The notes under the pieces are model-generated. The model saw only the letters and a list, made by a program, of their open reading frames with translations. It had not been told where the DNA came from and did not search any database. From Nannobrachium achirus (Eukaryota > Chordata > Actinopteri > Myctophiformes > Myctophidae), in assembly GCA_963921795.1 (NCBI GenBank), contig OY997652.1, positions 18,982,940 through 19,046,939 on the forward strand: DNA of 64,000 nt. The letters run 5' to 3'. Positions 1 through 10,850 of the stretch are shown one piece after another. Both the position numbers and the translations under genes were made by a program. The number at the start of each line of letters is the position of its first letter. The stretch's first letter is position 1.

Positions 1-2587
1 TATCCGCCAATTGTTCCAGATGAGGCCACCTTAGAGCCGTCTCCGAAGTTGGAACGTGTGACTTGTCTTTTGGAATTAACTCCTGTGTGAAAACTGTTGT
101 TAACAGGATTCTTTTCTCCAAGTTGTATCCTCTTACTTGTAGGTTTGTCAATTTCTGACATGGTACGACAGTTGACCTTGTAGACATTGTTGATAGTCGC
201 ACTTTGACTTTCTCTTTGTCCGTCTTTAAGTCTTGGGCCACTTCATCAAGAATGAACGTCTTGTTGCTCTGTGTGTCTAAGAGCGCATAGACAAGAACTT
301 CTTGATCTGGCTGTTTTATGGATGAGACCCAGACTGGTACGATTGAGGACGTGTGTGTGTTTACACCTTCCTTTACGACTCTGGTGGCAGTTGTGAATGC
401 TGTTGCATTCACCTCTGTAGTATCTGCCTCTGTAGCGCTTGCCTCAGTATTTGAGTTGTCTTCTCTTTTAGGTCTTGACCTTTGTTGTTCGTTGAACTTC
501 TCATCATGCAAACATGTCGGATGTCTCCTCTGACATTGTTCACATGTGCTCTTGTCCTCACACTCCTTTGAGCGATGACCAGTCTTTAGACATCCAAAGC
601 AAAGCTTCTCTGTTTGCACAAACTTAACACGATCTTCAAGTGTCCTTTCTTGGAACTTTCTGCACTTGGTAAGGTCATGTCCTGTTCTTTCGCAGAGGAC
701 ACATGAGAGAGTCTTACTCTGTGTCATGTTTGTGGCCAATGTCTTTGCTTGAAAGGGTTGGCTTCGTGGTTGTCTTGGTTTCTCTCCTTCAGAGCTCCTT
801 ATTGCTTGTACTGAGGATATGGGATCACAAGCAATCTTTGCTTCTACTGACAGGAAGTCTACAAACTCTTTGAAAGAAGGATACTCAATCCCCTCTTGCC
901 TGTCTCTATTTACTTTGCGGTTCCAACTGGACACCAACCAATCTGGTAACTTCAGCAGTATCTTTTGATTTTCGCTGCAGTCGTTGAGAATATTCAATGA
1001 CGTAATGTGAGTCATTGCAGCTTCGCAGCCCCAGAGGAAATCTGCAAAATCTCTTAGCTCATAGCCGTCCTTAGTGCTTATCTTTGGCCATGCATGCAGC
1101 TTGTCTATGAAAGACCTTCCAATTAGGAATAGGTTTCCAAACCGTTCTTCTAACAGCTGCCAGGCTGTGTCGTATGCTTCTTCTGTGCCTAGTAGGAAGA
1201 AACCTTCAATGGCTTTCTTTGCAGCGCCCCCTAGGTACTTTCTCAGATAGTACAGTTTCTCTTCCTTTGAAATGTTTTTCTTGTCTATTAATGTTCTGAA
1301 AGACAGTTGCCAGCCTCTGAATTGCAAAGGGTCTCCAGTAAATACTGTGGGCTCTGGTGTTGGAAGACGATTTCCACTTATAGCTTCTGCTAGCTTATTG
1401 ACAAAATTAGTGCTGTCCTGTCCTTGTGGCAGATACATTGAATTTGATGTAGCTTGCTGTAGACTTTGGGAACTTGGGGATTGACTTGTGACTCGTTGCG
1501 GTATGAATGAGGGGTTTGAGTCGTGGAGGACTTGTGTTACAACCGTCTGAGATTGGGGAATGAATGGGTTGCTTGAGACTTGTGGAACTTGTACCGTAAC
1601 TGGTAGGGATCGAGGAATAAATGGGGAACTTGAAATGTTGAGATTTTGTGTTGGGACTGTCAGGGTCCGAGGGACGGAAGGGGAGTTTTCTGCTAGGTCA
1701 TACACCCTTACTCGAGCTTGTGCAGCATTCAGCTTCTTCACTTCCTCTAGGCGTTCTATCTTACGTTGCCTTTCTTTTATTGCTAGCTCTCTGGCCATCG
1801 TTTCAGCCTCCATCGCTTGTTGTCTGGACAACGTTTCAGCCTCCATCGCTTGTTTCTCAGTTTCGAACTGTGCCTGTCGTTCCTTTTCTTCCACTTGTAG
1901 CCTCAGAAGCTCTCTTGTTTCCCTCTCTTGTTCATCCAACACTGCCAGAACTTCTTGAGATGCAGCGGCTTCAGCTGCAGCCTCGTTTCTTTTGACTGTG
2001 TTGTTGCTTGAATGGGTATCACATTTCGACTGAGACGGTGGCTCTAACAAGGAACTTGTTGAATCTAAGATAGATCCAAAGTCAGGCCATAGTTCGTCAT
2101 CTTCTGATACATGCCTTTGGAGTCTCCTTGTTGCCTTCTGAATAATAAGGTGTGAAAGAGACACGCAGGTGTCTATCTTACGTCGCAAGTCTGGTTCAGG
2201 GGTTTCCAGTCGACGTAACTCTTCATAAATGGATGTTAACTCTGAGGTCATTCCCATGTTCTGAATTGCCTCTTGTAAGTCATCATCGGGAGCAGACACA
2301 TCAGACAAAGTGTCTTTGCTTATTTTTACCGCACACTTCCACTTGCAGAAAACAGTTCTGTACCGACGTTTTACACTCTTTAGCCTTTCTTCGTGAAGTT
2401 CTCTTCCCTTTTCTGTCAGGGTTCGACTTCTTTCACTTCTTCGTAGTGTTTCCACCTCTTCCGATTCGGTGGCTGTAGCCTCGGATAGAGATGCATTGAT
2501 ATTTTCATCTTCTGTAACTTGGGATTGGGAAGATGGATTCACTGTATTGGCATCTTCATAGCCGGTCTTGGTGCTTGGGTCAGACAT
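1..2587 (-). CDS. BEL/Pao-type retrotransposon Gag-Pol, N-terminal part (runs off window)
   Basis: An uninterrupted minus-strand frame of about 862 codons starts with ATG at 2587 and is still open at base 1. It has an acidic N-terminus, a long charged coiled coil (about 1730-2000, with an 11-residue tandem duplication near 1800-1866), a Ser/Pro/Gln-rich linker, and a region resembling the Pao-type gag domain (DUF1759, about 850-1400). Next come two CX2CX4HX4C zinc knuckles (about 545-705) and the start of an aspartic-protease-like domain around 262-296. There the expected D-T/S-G-S reads D-T-Q-S. Gag packages element RNA; the protease would process the polyprotein. Reverse transcriptase, RNase H and integrase should lie left of the window. 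No stop or frameshift is seen, so the copy looks young. It is antisense to atp6v0a2. The BEL/Pao assignment is from domain order and motifs, not a search. Confidence 0.85.
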   Translation of the reverse strand, partial: MSDPSTKTGYEDANTVNPSSQSQVTEDENINASLSEATATESEEVETLRRSERSRTLTEKGRELHEERLKSVKRRYRTVFCKWKCAVKISKDTLSDVSAPDDDLQEAIQNMGMTSELTSIYEELRRLETPEPDLRRKIDTCVSLSHLIIQKATRRLQRHVSEDDELWPDFGSILDSTSSLLEPPSQSKCDTHSSNNTVKRNEAAAEAAASQEVLAVLDEQERETRELLRLQVEEKERQAQFETEKQAMEAETLSRQQAMEAETMARELAIKERQRKIERLEEVKKLNAAQARVRVYDLAENSPSVPRTLTVPTQNLNISSSPFIPRSLPVTVQVPQVSSNPFIPQSQTVVTQVLHDSNPSFIPQRVTSQSPSSQSLQQATSNSMYLPQGQDSTNFVNKLAEAISGNRLPTPEPTVFTGDPLQFRGWQLSFRTLIDKKNISKEEKLYYLRKYLGGAAKKAIEGFFLLGTEEAYDTAWQLLEERFGNLFLIGRSFIDKLHAWPKISTKDGYELRDFADFLWGCEAAMTHITSLNILNDCSENQKILLKLPDWLVSSWNRKVNRDRQEGIEYPSFKEFVDFLSVEAKIACDPISSVQAIRSSEGEKPRQPRSQPFQAKTLATNMTQSKTLSCVLCERTGHDLTKCRKFQERTLEDRVKFVQTEKLCFGCLKTGHRSKECEDKSTCEQCQRRHPTCLHDEKFNEQQRSRPKREDNSNTEASATEADTTEVNATAFTTATRVVKEGVNTHTSSIVPVWVSSIKQPDQEVLVYALLDTQSNKTFILDEVAQDLKTDKEKVKVRLSTMSTRSTVVPCQKLTNLQVRGYNLEKRILLTTVFTQELIPKDKSHVPTSETALRWPHLEQLAD

Positions 2588-4211
2588 TTTGAATGAATGT
2601 ATGGCATGGAACGTGTGAATGAAGAGTTTGAAGTGTGTCTAATAGTGTGTTAACTGTGTGTAAAATCCTAAATAACTGTAGTGTACTGTGGGTGTGAAGG
2701 TAACTTCAATTTCAAAACAAAAAGAAACAACCTTGGCGAAATGCAAAATTCAACCTTAAATGCAGAGAAAATACCTTAGAAATACCTTAAATCACTTATT
2801 CTTTAAATAAGGAAATATTTTTACAACAGCGGAGTTGCCCTTTAACCTTAGTTACTCTTCAGCAAAAGCCAAAAATAAAAACAAAACTTAGGTAGTTCTC
2901 CTTTAAACTTCTTAGTTTAGGAGTAAAACCAAATGAGTAGTCCTTTAAACCTTTACTTTATATCAAAATAAAATGAGATTGTTGTCCTTTAACTTCTTAA
3001 ACCTTGTTCAAAGTACAGAATGAATTTATCCTTTTAACTTATTTATCATGAAATGCAAAACGACTTTAAACCCTTTAGTTTAGAAACACAATATCACATT
3101 AATATCAACTTGAATGTCTCTTCTTTTTATAACTCTGATAACTTGCTTATGATCTTCTTCTTAAACCTTGTGCAATGTGACAACTACCAGCACATTAGAA
3201 TTGTCCCAAACGTGAAGGCTAAACTAAGCAGGGAAAATAGATCTGAGTCCTTGTTGCACTTTCCAAGTTTAACCACTTCTCACACCACCTTAACTTGAGG
3301 ATTGTGGCAGAGAACTTCTTGGCTTTAGCTTGAAACGTTGCGCTTTTAACACAGTCTATCACCGTTGCTTGTCGTTATGCCGACACCTACTTTGTGGGCT
3401 TTGCTTAGTTGAAAGCTGGATCTTCGTTGCGTTGTCACCCGCGGTGGTTTCGTTGTCTCTCCTACCCGTGATGAGCAGTCGAGTTCTCACTGTAGCTCCC
3501 TTCACAACAAACACAGGTCGGCGTCGGTTCTTTATGAAAACGGGCAGTTTATTCTCCTCCTCTCTTCTCCTCCAAACATGCCGTGAGAACTAGGTTCACA
3601 CACATAATAAACAATAATCAATAACTTGTACAGTACTCAAACAGTGAAGCATACATGAAATGAAAATACAATAAACATGAAATGCGCGATGCGCAGTTAA
3701 GTGTCCATCAAACAGAGCGTCCACATGAAAGACAAATCTAAACATAGAATACCTCGGTGGCCGCTATTGTGAACGGAGGTTCTTCTTCTTGAGTTGCTCA
3801 GTCCTTTAGTCTTTCTTTTCACCGTCTTTCTTTGACTTTAGACGTATTTTAAACTTATAATAAAACTTAAGAGGTGCATCACATTAAGAGCAGTAGGACG
3901 CAGAGCTCAGCTTGTGCTCTAGGCAGAGCAGGTCTGTTTGTTACACCTGTGAGCAATGACATGTAATCAAGCCTACATCAAAGAGGTCCCGTGTGCAGCT
4001 AATAGACAGTCAGTGAATCTTTGTTCCATCCCATAATGTTTTTAACCACATCTTAATATTATACATTTTTAACCTTACATGAAATCACTTATGAACCCAA
4101 ATATGTATTTATACCATGAACTTATAAGATTATTTATGCTTTATGAACTTATGACCATTAATTATTATATTTTAGCAATTTTAGTATTTTTATAGTTTTT
4201 AGCTTGTAACA
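1..4211 (-). mobile_element. BEL/Pao LTR retrotransposon, 5' portion, antisense in an atp6v0a2 intron
   Basis: The polyprotein frame starts at 2587, so the leader and 5' LTR should lie at higher coordinates. The AT-rich stretch 2588-4211 contains no host exon. On the minus strand the sequence at 4211-4205 reads TGTTACA, a plausible LTR start with TG. I could not fix the inner LTR edge or primer-binding site, because the other LTR is outside the window. The element lies only 135 bp upstream of the atp6v0a2 exon at 4347. Boundaries are inferred. Confidence 0.55.
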
Positions 4212-4346
4212 GCACTTACACAGACTGTTTCACCGTTACATCATCACCATTTAACATTTGAGTACATTCCGATGGAATATAGCCTGGCTGCAGCCCCCGA
4301 ATCACTGAAACGAAATGAAAATTCAGGCTGAGTGTCTGTGTTGCAG

Positions 4347-7300
4347 TTTGACTTTGCAGATGTTCTCCTGCACCAGTCCATCCATACCATTGAATACTGC
4401 TTGGGCTGTATCTCCAACACGGCGTCCTATCTGCGTCTGTGGGCGCTCAGCTTGGCCCATGCCCGTAAGTGCATTGTCAGCAGTTCTGTAAGGGATAATG
4501 AATGGCTCCGTGGTGAATGACGATATATAACATGCCGAAGGGATGTTATATATCGTCATTCACCAAGGAGCCATTCATTATCCCGCTTATTACCCGGCTA
4601 CTAAATAAAATGAATAATTTGACTCAAAACTAAAAACAAAACAAAGTATTTCCTTGTTTAAAGACGTCTGGAAGTGTTCCACAAGTGTTGCGCTGGGCGT
4701 CCCCCTAGTGCGACACGGTCGCCTTGGAAAACAAGGAAGTGGTGATTAGATAGAATCCATTTTCTGACACTACGTTGTCTATTTCTCGCTTAAAATATTT
4801 TTAAAAACATTCTTGAGAGCAACGTTTAGTTCTAAATGTCGCTGTGTGTTTGTTTACATGGCTGACATATTGGATACAGCACAAGATTCACGCAGTGCAG
4901 CTTGACTGCAGCAGGTGCTCTGAGTCTTTGATTAGGCAGCGGTCTGTTATAGAGCGGAGCGGTCTGTTATCCAGAAATAACAGACCGCTGATTTCAGCAA
5001 CTGACCAATCAGAATCAAGCATTCAAACAAGCCGGGTAATAAATGAAGATATTTCCACACCCTACTCTGCGACGGTATTTATCTGTTGTTGTTGCTGTTT
5101 TGTTCCTTAGAGCTGTCTGAGGTTTTGTGGGCCATGGTGATGCGCCTGGGTCTGAGGATCACTACCAGAATAGGAGTGTTATTTTTGGTGCCTGTATTTG
5201 GCCTTTTTGCTACACTCACCGTGTCCATCCTTCTAGTCATGGAGGGCCTTTCAGCCTTCCTCCATGCTCTCCGCCTCCACTGGTGAGTACCGCCTCACAA
5301 GGGCGTCACAAGGTGGGGAAAAGTGGGACTGAGTTACTAGGGCCCAAGGTGGAGGGGCCTTAATTATTTTATACTTTAGCTATTGAAAAATAGCAGATAC
5401 ACAAGCTCACAGCACGGCACTCGTAAGCTTGTAGATCTGCTATTTTTGAAGAGTCGTGAAAATGTGTGCAAATCTTTGAATATATTTATTTTTCAAGCGC
5501 ACATTTGTAACTCAAATTTTGCTTCTGGGGGTCCTTGGAACTAAATATTTTGCGATGGGTGTCCGTGGCCAAATACATATGGGGGTCCATCACATGAAAA
5601 GGTTTGAGCACCACTGACATAGAAACATAGGTTTTTCAAAAAACCTTAGAGGATTTGAAATATTGAAAGACTCACACATGTTCACGATTTTTCAAAAATA
5701 GCAGATCTACAAGCTTGTATATCTGCTATTTTTCAATAGTTAAAGCACAAAATCATGCATAATAATGCGTTCCTAGTCTAAATGGGTTAAACCTCCTCCT
5801 CCACCTATGAAGATCATTCATGGGGGGCCCGCAGTGAATCCTTGTACCCAGGGCCCAGGGAATTTGGTGTGACACCCCTGCCGCCTTATGTCATTGATAG
5901 TTTCACCTCTACAATGTAGTGTTGGTTAAGGTTTATTAACAACTTTCAACCTGGTGTCCCTATTATGGGCACATCATTATGGGCTAAATGTTTTTTAAAG
6001 TGATAAACCTTTTTGGTCTGTGTTTTATTTTTTTCTCTATGAAAGAAAAACAATAGCATTGTATTAATTTACTCCTAATGACCAAATAAAACTACTATTA
6101 CCGCTTCTAACAACCCTCGACGAAAGGTGTCAGGAGGAAGTTTATTCTGACGTCACTACAGTAGGGGTCTTCAACGTTTTCAGGCCAAGGACCCCTTAAG
6201 GGCCATTTATAGTTACGTATGGTTGATTTTGTGTACGTTTGGGGGTGATACAGTACGTACGGTAATTGCGTTGACATTCATAGTACCGTACGGTCTCTGT
6301 GTTACAGGGTTCAATAAAGCCTATATGTACATACTATATCCACTAGATGGCACCCAAATGCATCTTCCCAATGAGCAAATGCTACATGCTACATACATAG
6401 CGCCTACATTGTTGACAGAGAGGTTTATAGACACCCTTGGAGGATACACTCGGATTGAACGACACTAACCATCGGCGCTAGTCACTGTGCTGTCTGGGTA
6501 TAATATAAAAAGGACTGGAGAATGGATGAGCGTGGACACATGCCGTTGCGACCGCCTAGAGCGCAATCTCAAGGGGGGCGCCGCCGACAGTTAATGAGCC
6601 ACGGTAGCCACCCAAACCGACCCAAAACCGACTAAAAACACCCCAATACCCGCAAAAATCGTGTGCACGGGAGTGGAGAGAGACGCATTCGAGAGAGCCC
6701 AGTTGGTACTAGGTAGAGAGCGCTGATTAGGCTGACATGCGGGTCTGCGTCCTGGCCTGTTCACTGTTCAGCGTGTACTTGTGTTTTTTTTTTGTTTGTT
6801 TTTTTTACTTCCTCCTACGAAATGGATACAAGAAAAAAAGACGAAACATTTCTCCCTCTACTGCCCCCACGGTTGACACAAGTTCGCCACGGGTAGTTCA
6901 TGTGTACGTACGTTTTTATCGGTTTTAGTCCGTCAGGTTGAGTGTTGTCCGTAAGGTTACTGAGAGAGACAATTACGTCCGGAGCTACGGAGAGACCGGA
7001 TTAAATTACTCTCCCCCTCCGTTTCTTGTGTATTCCTGCGGTCCTTAAGTACTACTATGCATGGTACTTTAGTTGAGAGAGAGATTAAACAGGGACCCAC
7101 AACCTTTTCATATATTCCATATATTTTCATCGTTTGACAGCACAATCAACAGTGTATTTTGGATTCATTTCAATTTGTGTTTTCAGATATTTAACCACTT
7201 GAGCCTTCATTACCTATAATAAACTTGACCTTTCACTCTGTACTTAGTCTGCTCTTTTAACCCTCTACACCAAACCTCTTTGCCGAAGATAGATGATCTA

Positions 7301-7615
7301 CAAGCTTCACAATGCCTCGCAGCGTGTGGCGTTGTGAGCTTGTAGATCTGCTATTTTTGGCTACAGTTCTCAGAATATGGACACTAGGGTTCAAGTGGTT
7401 AATATAAAAAAGGAAAAAGACCCTATCACTCAAAGATATGGAGGATCCCCTGTTGAAGACCCATGCACTACAGTGTATTTACTAAAAAGGATTTTTTTTT
7501 TTTTAATTTCAGGGTGGAGTTCCAGAACAAATTCTACCACGGGACAGGTGTTAAGTTTGTCCCTTTCGACTTCTCCCTGCTGCCCTCGGTATGTGAGCAA
7601 GATGGCTTACTGTAA
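4347..7615 (+). CDS. atp6v0a2: V-type proton ATPase 116 kDa subunit a, a2-like, last three coding exons
   Basis: Coding exons are 4347-4464, 5111-5282 and 7513-7615 (stop TAA), with GT-AG introns and compatible phases (Gln split at the first junction, Trp at the second). Subunit a is the membrane stator of the Vo sector and supplies the two half-channels for proton movement. The exons encode its C-terminal membrane region, including the hallmark segments [29 protein letters not shown] and [16 protein letters not shown]. The tail [10 protein letters not shown] resembles mammalian a2 more than a1, a3 or a4, hence the symbol; the a or b fish copy cannot be told. Earlier exons lie left of the window, beyond the BEL/Pao element. 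Both introns carry MITEs, one starting 8 bp into the second intron. Candidate poly(A) signals occur at about 8606 and 8726. Confidence 0.93.
4492..4584. repeat. Snap-back palindrome, arms about 42 bp
   Basis: The sequence from GGGATAATGAATGGCTCC returns as its reverse complement up to 4584, with one or two mismatches and a loop of under 10 bp. It begins 27 bp after the splice donor of the atp6v0a2 exon ending at 4464, and could form a strong stem in the pre-mRNA. Confidence 0.9.
4587..5042. mobile_element. Non-autonomous DNA element with 13-bp TIRs
   Basis: TTATTACCCGGCT at 4587-4599 is perfectly inverted as AGCCGGGTAATAA at 5030-5042. Inside, the 12-mer GCGGTCTGTTAT occurs twice directly (about 4940-4974) and once inverted (about 4979). 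There is no coding capacity. The snap-back at 4492-4584 abuts the left end and may belong to the same element. Superfamily unknown. Confidence 0.75.
5386..5447. repeat. GATCTACAAGC-type hairpin
   Basis: The left arm AAAAATAGCAGATACACAAGC pairs with GCTTGTAGATCTGCTATTTTT after a short loop. It is the first of two in the family B MITE. Confidence 0.9.
5694..5733. repeat. GATCTACAAGC-type hairpin, near-perfect 40-bp palindrome
   Basis: The two 20-bp halves are reverse complements with one mismatch and no loop. It is the minimal form of the hairpin seen across the window. Confidence 0.92.
6199..7068. mobile_element. PIF/Harbinger-like non-autonomous element nested in a hAT MITE
   Basis: Compared with the uninterrupted family A copies, this 870-bp block sits between TTA (6196-6198) and TTA (7069-7071), the 3-bp target duplication typical of PIF/Harbinger. 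The ends are imperfect inverted repeats (AGGGCCATTTATAGT against AGTACCATGCATAGT, 11 of 15). No open frame resembles a transposase. Confidence 0.65.
7282..7361. repeat. GATCTACAAGC-type hairpin in family A MITE
   Basis: GATCTACAAGCTTCACAATGCC pairs with the reverse complement around GGCGTTGTGAGCTTGTAGATC. The outer bases GCC and GGC extend the stem. Confidence 0.88.
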
Positions 7616-8471
7616 CAAAGGGACAAAGGGCCGCACTGGACGTGTGTGGGGAAATGGATGACTTTTATAATTAAGAAGGAAGCTGAAGGTTTGAGCAATG
7701 CACACTGTGATACTGACAACAGATAGAAACTCATTGTCATAGCGATGTTTTTTCCACCATGGCAATGTTTAAACTATATGTTATTGGCTGCACTGACTGC
7801 CTTACATGGTTGCCACCGTATCCAGCAAACCTCTGAAAACCTTGGGGTTTAAAGTTCTTAATCTAAGAATTATCTCATTTTGTAGGTACAGTATATATGC
7901 TATACACTATTGGTTGGTCCATAATTGGGCAAATTCTAACATTTGATTTGCTTTGTGCTGTGTAAAATATTTTTTTGTAATATTTATTACTTGATATGTC
8001 CAATTAACATATGTTCGGGGCAATACAAATATGTTACAACAGTATACTTCATATCACGCATCCTGATTTTTGAGTGCCATATAGATTAGCTCCCGATGAT
8101 GAAAAGTGAACAGCTGAGGGGTTGTGAAGTTATTCAATGCTGCTTATTCATGTGATGAAGATACTTGTTGGCAAAGATCATCAAAGTTCCGCTGATAAAT
8201 GTTGTTACTAATATTAAGGAAAGAAGAAAAAGACATCACAACCTTTTAGTGAAAGATACTGTCACAACGCACTTTTCAAAGAACAATGTAGAAATGATTG
8301 TACAAGGAAAATATCTGAATTTCCACCATTGACTGTGATGATGCCAAATGAAAATAATCTTCAACTGTTAGCTATTTACTTTAATTTAATGCTTATTTAA
8401 AGATAACCTCCCCTGCAATAAATAGGGAAATGTTCCTGAAGAAGTCAAGGCGCCTTAGTTCTTTCTTCAGA
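7616..8471. other. Probable atp6v0a2 3' UTR and adjoining AT-rich DNA
   Basis: AT-rich, non-coding. No repeat or second gene was recognised. An AATAAA-type hexamer is near 8417, with others at about 8606 and 8726 inside and beyond the following duplicated block. Confidence 0.4.
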
Positions 8472-8706
8472 TGATACTGCTTATAGCATCTTTTGGTGAT
8501 GATTGGTTAAATTATAATTATTTAGGCCTAAATTGTTGTCAGTATAAGGCTCTAATCCTATTTTACAATTTTTGTGTTGGATAAGGTTTGCAAGAAATGC
8601 CAGCAAATAAAATGTTTATGCTCAAAGATATATCTTATTTCCTGTTTCCCTCTAAATCTAATTCAATCGTCAGACTCTACAGTATGTTTTCATGTTTACT
8701 GACTGA
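8472..8706. repeat. Local duplication, copy 1
   Basis: This block recurs in the same orientation at 11251-11465. The two share long identical runs such as GGTGATGATTGGTTAAAT and CTCAAAGATATATCTTATTT, with small indels. The spacing is about 2.8 kb. Confidence 0.88.
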
Positions 8707-9149
8707 GACACTTTCTTGTCAGCTCCAATAAAACTAGGCTACACAGGGGGGAAAAGAATTATGGAAAGATTCCTAATGGCTGGACTTGTTTGACAAAATG
8801 TGATGTAAAAACACAAACAAACGTAAGGTGTTGTAAGAAGTTAGAACACATAGCAGTCTATCTGTGATGTCACTTAACTCTTTATACTGTTGGTACAGAA
8901 CACATTGCAGTAGGTGTGGACCGACTAGTACTTCTGCAATGAAGATGAGCAGTTCCAGGGGATATAGGTATGTTGGTGTGTTTACTAATGATAAGAGACT
9001 GAAATATAAACAGTAAATCTCAGTAATTACGTATGAGAACATCTTTACTAACCACATTTAAACTTTGCAACAGAAATAATGCTAACATTGCCATCCAAAA
9101 ATAAATCCCAGGTATAAATCACAAAGGGCACCATCTTCTGAACAGTTGT

Positions 9150-9345
9150 CACTATTGACCACATAGCTGCGTGGTTAGTGAGCTTGCCTGGGGAACCAGA
9201 GCCCCTGGTTGTCGCAGGTATGATTCCAGGCCAGGCCAGCTATGTGTCACAGTTTCCCTGAGCAGCAAGACACCCAACCTCTAATTGCTCCCCCCTCCAC
9301 GCTCCTCTGTGGGCAACTGAAGTTCCCCCTTGGGATAAAATAACC
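9150..9345 (+). mobile_element. tRNA-derived SINE-like element
   Basis: TGGTTAGTGAGCTTGCCTGG resembles a tRNA A box and GGTATGATTCC a B box, about 45 bp apart. The following body (TTTCCCTGAGCAGCAAGACA) is SINE-like. It does not fold as a functional tRNA. Confidence 0.6.
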
Positions 9346-9653
9346 CATAAAACCATATTTAACCGACATGTATAGAGTATTCAAATACAGTATTAATTTG
9401 GATTGGAGGTGGTCAACCTATTCTACCATTAAGAAATGTAGACCTTGATATCGGGTAGGACTCGTTTTACAAAGTCAATTAAATAATTTGAAGAAGATGG
9501 CACAGGGCTAGACTAACGTGCATGTCATTAATGGCAATTTTGAAACAGTTGATAACCTAGTCTGTCCATCGTGGTTTGTCTACATGGACGGAGTGCTTCT
9601 TACTCAACACCAACTCACTTGTGTAGAGTGACTCGCTTAGGGGCACCTAATGA

Positions 9654-9782
9654 AGCAATAAGCCACAAGAGGCGAGTGGTTACCTGGTATTTTACACCGG
9701 CTGAGAGGCGTAGCCGAGTGTCTCCAACACACTCAGCCGGTGTAAAATACAGGTAACCACAAGCCTCACGTGGCTTATTGCT
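9654..9782. mobile_element. Fold-back MITE
   Basis: AGCAATAAGCCAC through TTTTACACCGGCTGAG is inverted as CTCAGCCGGTGTAAAA through GTGGCTTATTGCT. The arms are about 50 bp with a few mismatches and the loop about 25 bp. Confidence 0.85.
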
Positions 9783-9959
9783 TTTCTAAAACAGTTACAA
9801 TATGGCACCATGAAAAATCATAGACATGTACCAATTAAAACTGTTCTATTTCACTAATAATTCACTATAAGGTCTGCTCTGCAAGAAAGTAGTCCCCAGC
9901 TACAAGAAAGTAGTTCCCAGCCTTTTTGTACTCGGGACTCGTGTATGCTTTTTGGAACG

Positions 9960-10398
9960 TTTGGCTAAAAGTACAAAAGTATTGGTATCAAAATGTACTT
10001 CAAGAACAGTAAATCATTATGTAAGTAAAAGTACTGCAGAATGTCCTATTTAAATTTTCAAATGTGTACAAATATTTTGAAAATAACAGATCTACAACCT
10101 TGCAGATTGGCTATTTTCTCATGGCCGAAATGTACATAGGGCTGACATTTTTTAATGTAAGTTTTGTAATAATAATCAAATTCTACAAAGTAACCGCAGT
10201 AGTAACTAAACCTTCCAAATAATTGTAGATGATTAAAAGTGTAATATTTGGATCTGAGATGTGGAGGAGTAGAATTAAAAGTATTGGAAATGGGGAAATA
10301 CTCAGGTAAAGTACAATTTAAATACCTAAAAATTGTACTTATTACAGTACTACAGTAAATGTTGGCTACTTAGTTACTTTACACCACTGGTTGTTGCT
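9960..10398. mobile_element. Degenerate MITE rich in 'AAAAGTACAAAAGTATTGG' motifs
   Basis: It resembles the blocks at 18127-18440, 19020-19400 and 62612-62800. The right end ACTTTACACCACTG mirrors CAGTGGTGTAAAAAGTAAC at about 62611. The internal hairpin is at 10078-10117. Confidence 0.6.
10078..10117. repeat. GATCTACAAGC-type hairpin, diverged
   Basis: GAAAATAACAGATCTACAAC pairs imperfectly with GCAGATTGGCTATTTTC. Confidence 0.7.
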
Positions 10399-10407
10399 CA
10401 CCTAGCA

Positions 10408-10850
10408 CAGTGGTTCTCAACCTTTTCAGGCTGTGGCACACAAAATAAGCATGGTACCCCCATCCTGAAGAGCACTAAGAGACGAGGAATATTATTTTTT
10501 GTGGATATTTTTCTGCCTTTATTGATAGTGAACAGTAGACTGACAGGAAATGGAGTTGTATCCACAACACGCTGTCGGTCTGGATTAAAAGCCTATATGT
10601 GCCTGGACTGCTACACTAGCCTGCAGGCCCAATGTTATCTTTTACACAGGTTACAGATGATTTTCCAAGGTCTCAAAACAGAACACAACACACAGTGTTG
10701 TTATTGGTTTTATTTCAGATTTTCATTGAAATCAAGAGGTTTGTCACTCATACAGGTACAGGCAGAGAAATGTTGGTGTGCTGTTGCTGTTCAGGTTGAT
10801 GGAGTTATCCCTTAAAGATCACTAAGTTAAGGTAAGGATATGCCTTACTG
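10408..10850. mobile_element. Remnants of a hAT MITE end and of the GACAGGAAATGG SINE
   Basis: CAGTGGTTCTCAACC at 10408 is a typical hAT MITE end without a matching right end. TTTATTGATAG...CAGTAGACTGACAGGAAATGG (about 10518-10553) matches the SINEs at 16680 and 61140. The 160-codon frame over this DNA is chance. Confidence 0.5.

Larger units (their letters stand above)
5298..5880. mobile_element. hAT-type MITE, family B copy 1 (CAAGGGCGTCAC / GTGTGACACCCCTG ends)
   Basis: Inverted ends are flanked by CCGCCTCA (5290-5297) and CCGCCTTA (5881-5888), a 7/8 match to an 8-bp target duplication as made by hAT transposases. It is homologous to the element at 21733-22485. The insertion point is 8 bp past the atp6v0a2 donor at 5283. 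It carries two GATCTACAAGC-type hairpins. Confidence 0.88.
6162..7465. mobile_element. hAT-type MITE, family A copy 1, interrupted
   Basis: It starts TAGGGGTCTTCAACG and ends GTTGAAGACCCATG. A perfect 8-bp target duplication CACTACAG lies at 6154-6161 and 7466-7473. The outer parts match the elements at 24283-24713 and 58776-59152. About 870 bp of unrelated sequence (6199-7068) interrupts it. The internal hairpin is at 7282-7361. Confidence 0.9.

Noticed and set aside
2588..4211. Attempt to fix the inner LTR edge and primer-binding site of the BEL/Pao element
   Set aside because: Without the second LTR in the window, several TG/CA edges are equally good; none is supported by a clear tRNA match.
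8773..9057. 94-codon minus-strand frame rich in Leu
   Set aside because: No family resemblance, no promoter or splice context; AT-rich chance frame.
9168..9235. tRNA gene candidate
   Set aside because: A- and B-box-like sequences are present but no cloverleaf or acceptor stem forms; it fits a SINE head.
10333..10815. 160-codon plus-strand frame
   Set aside because: It spans remnants of a hAT MITE and a SINE, with no domain and no splice context.
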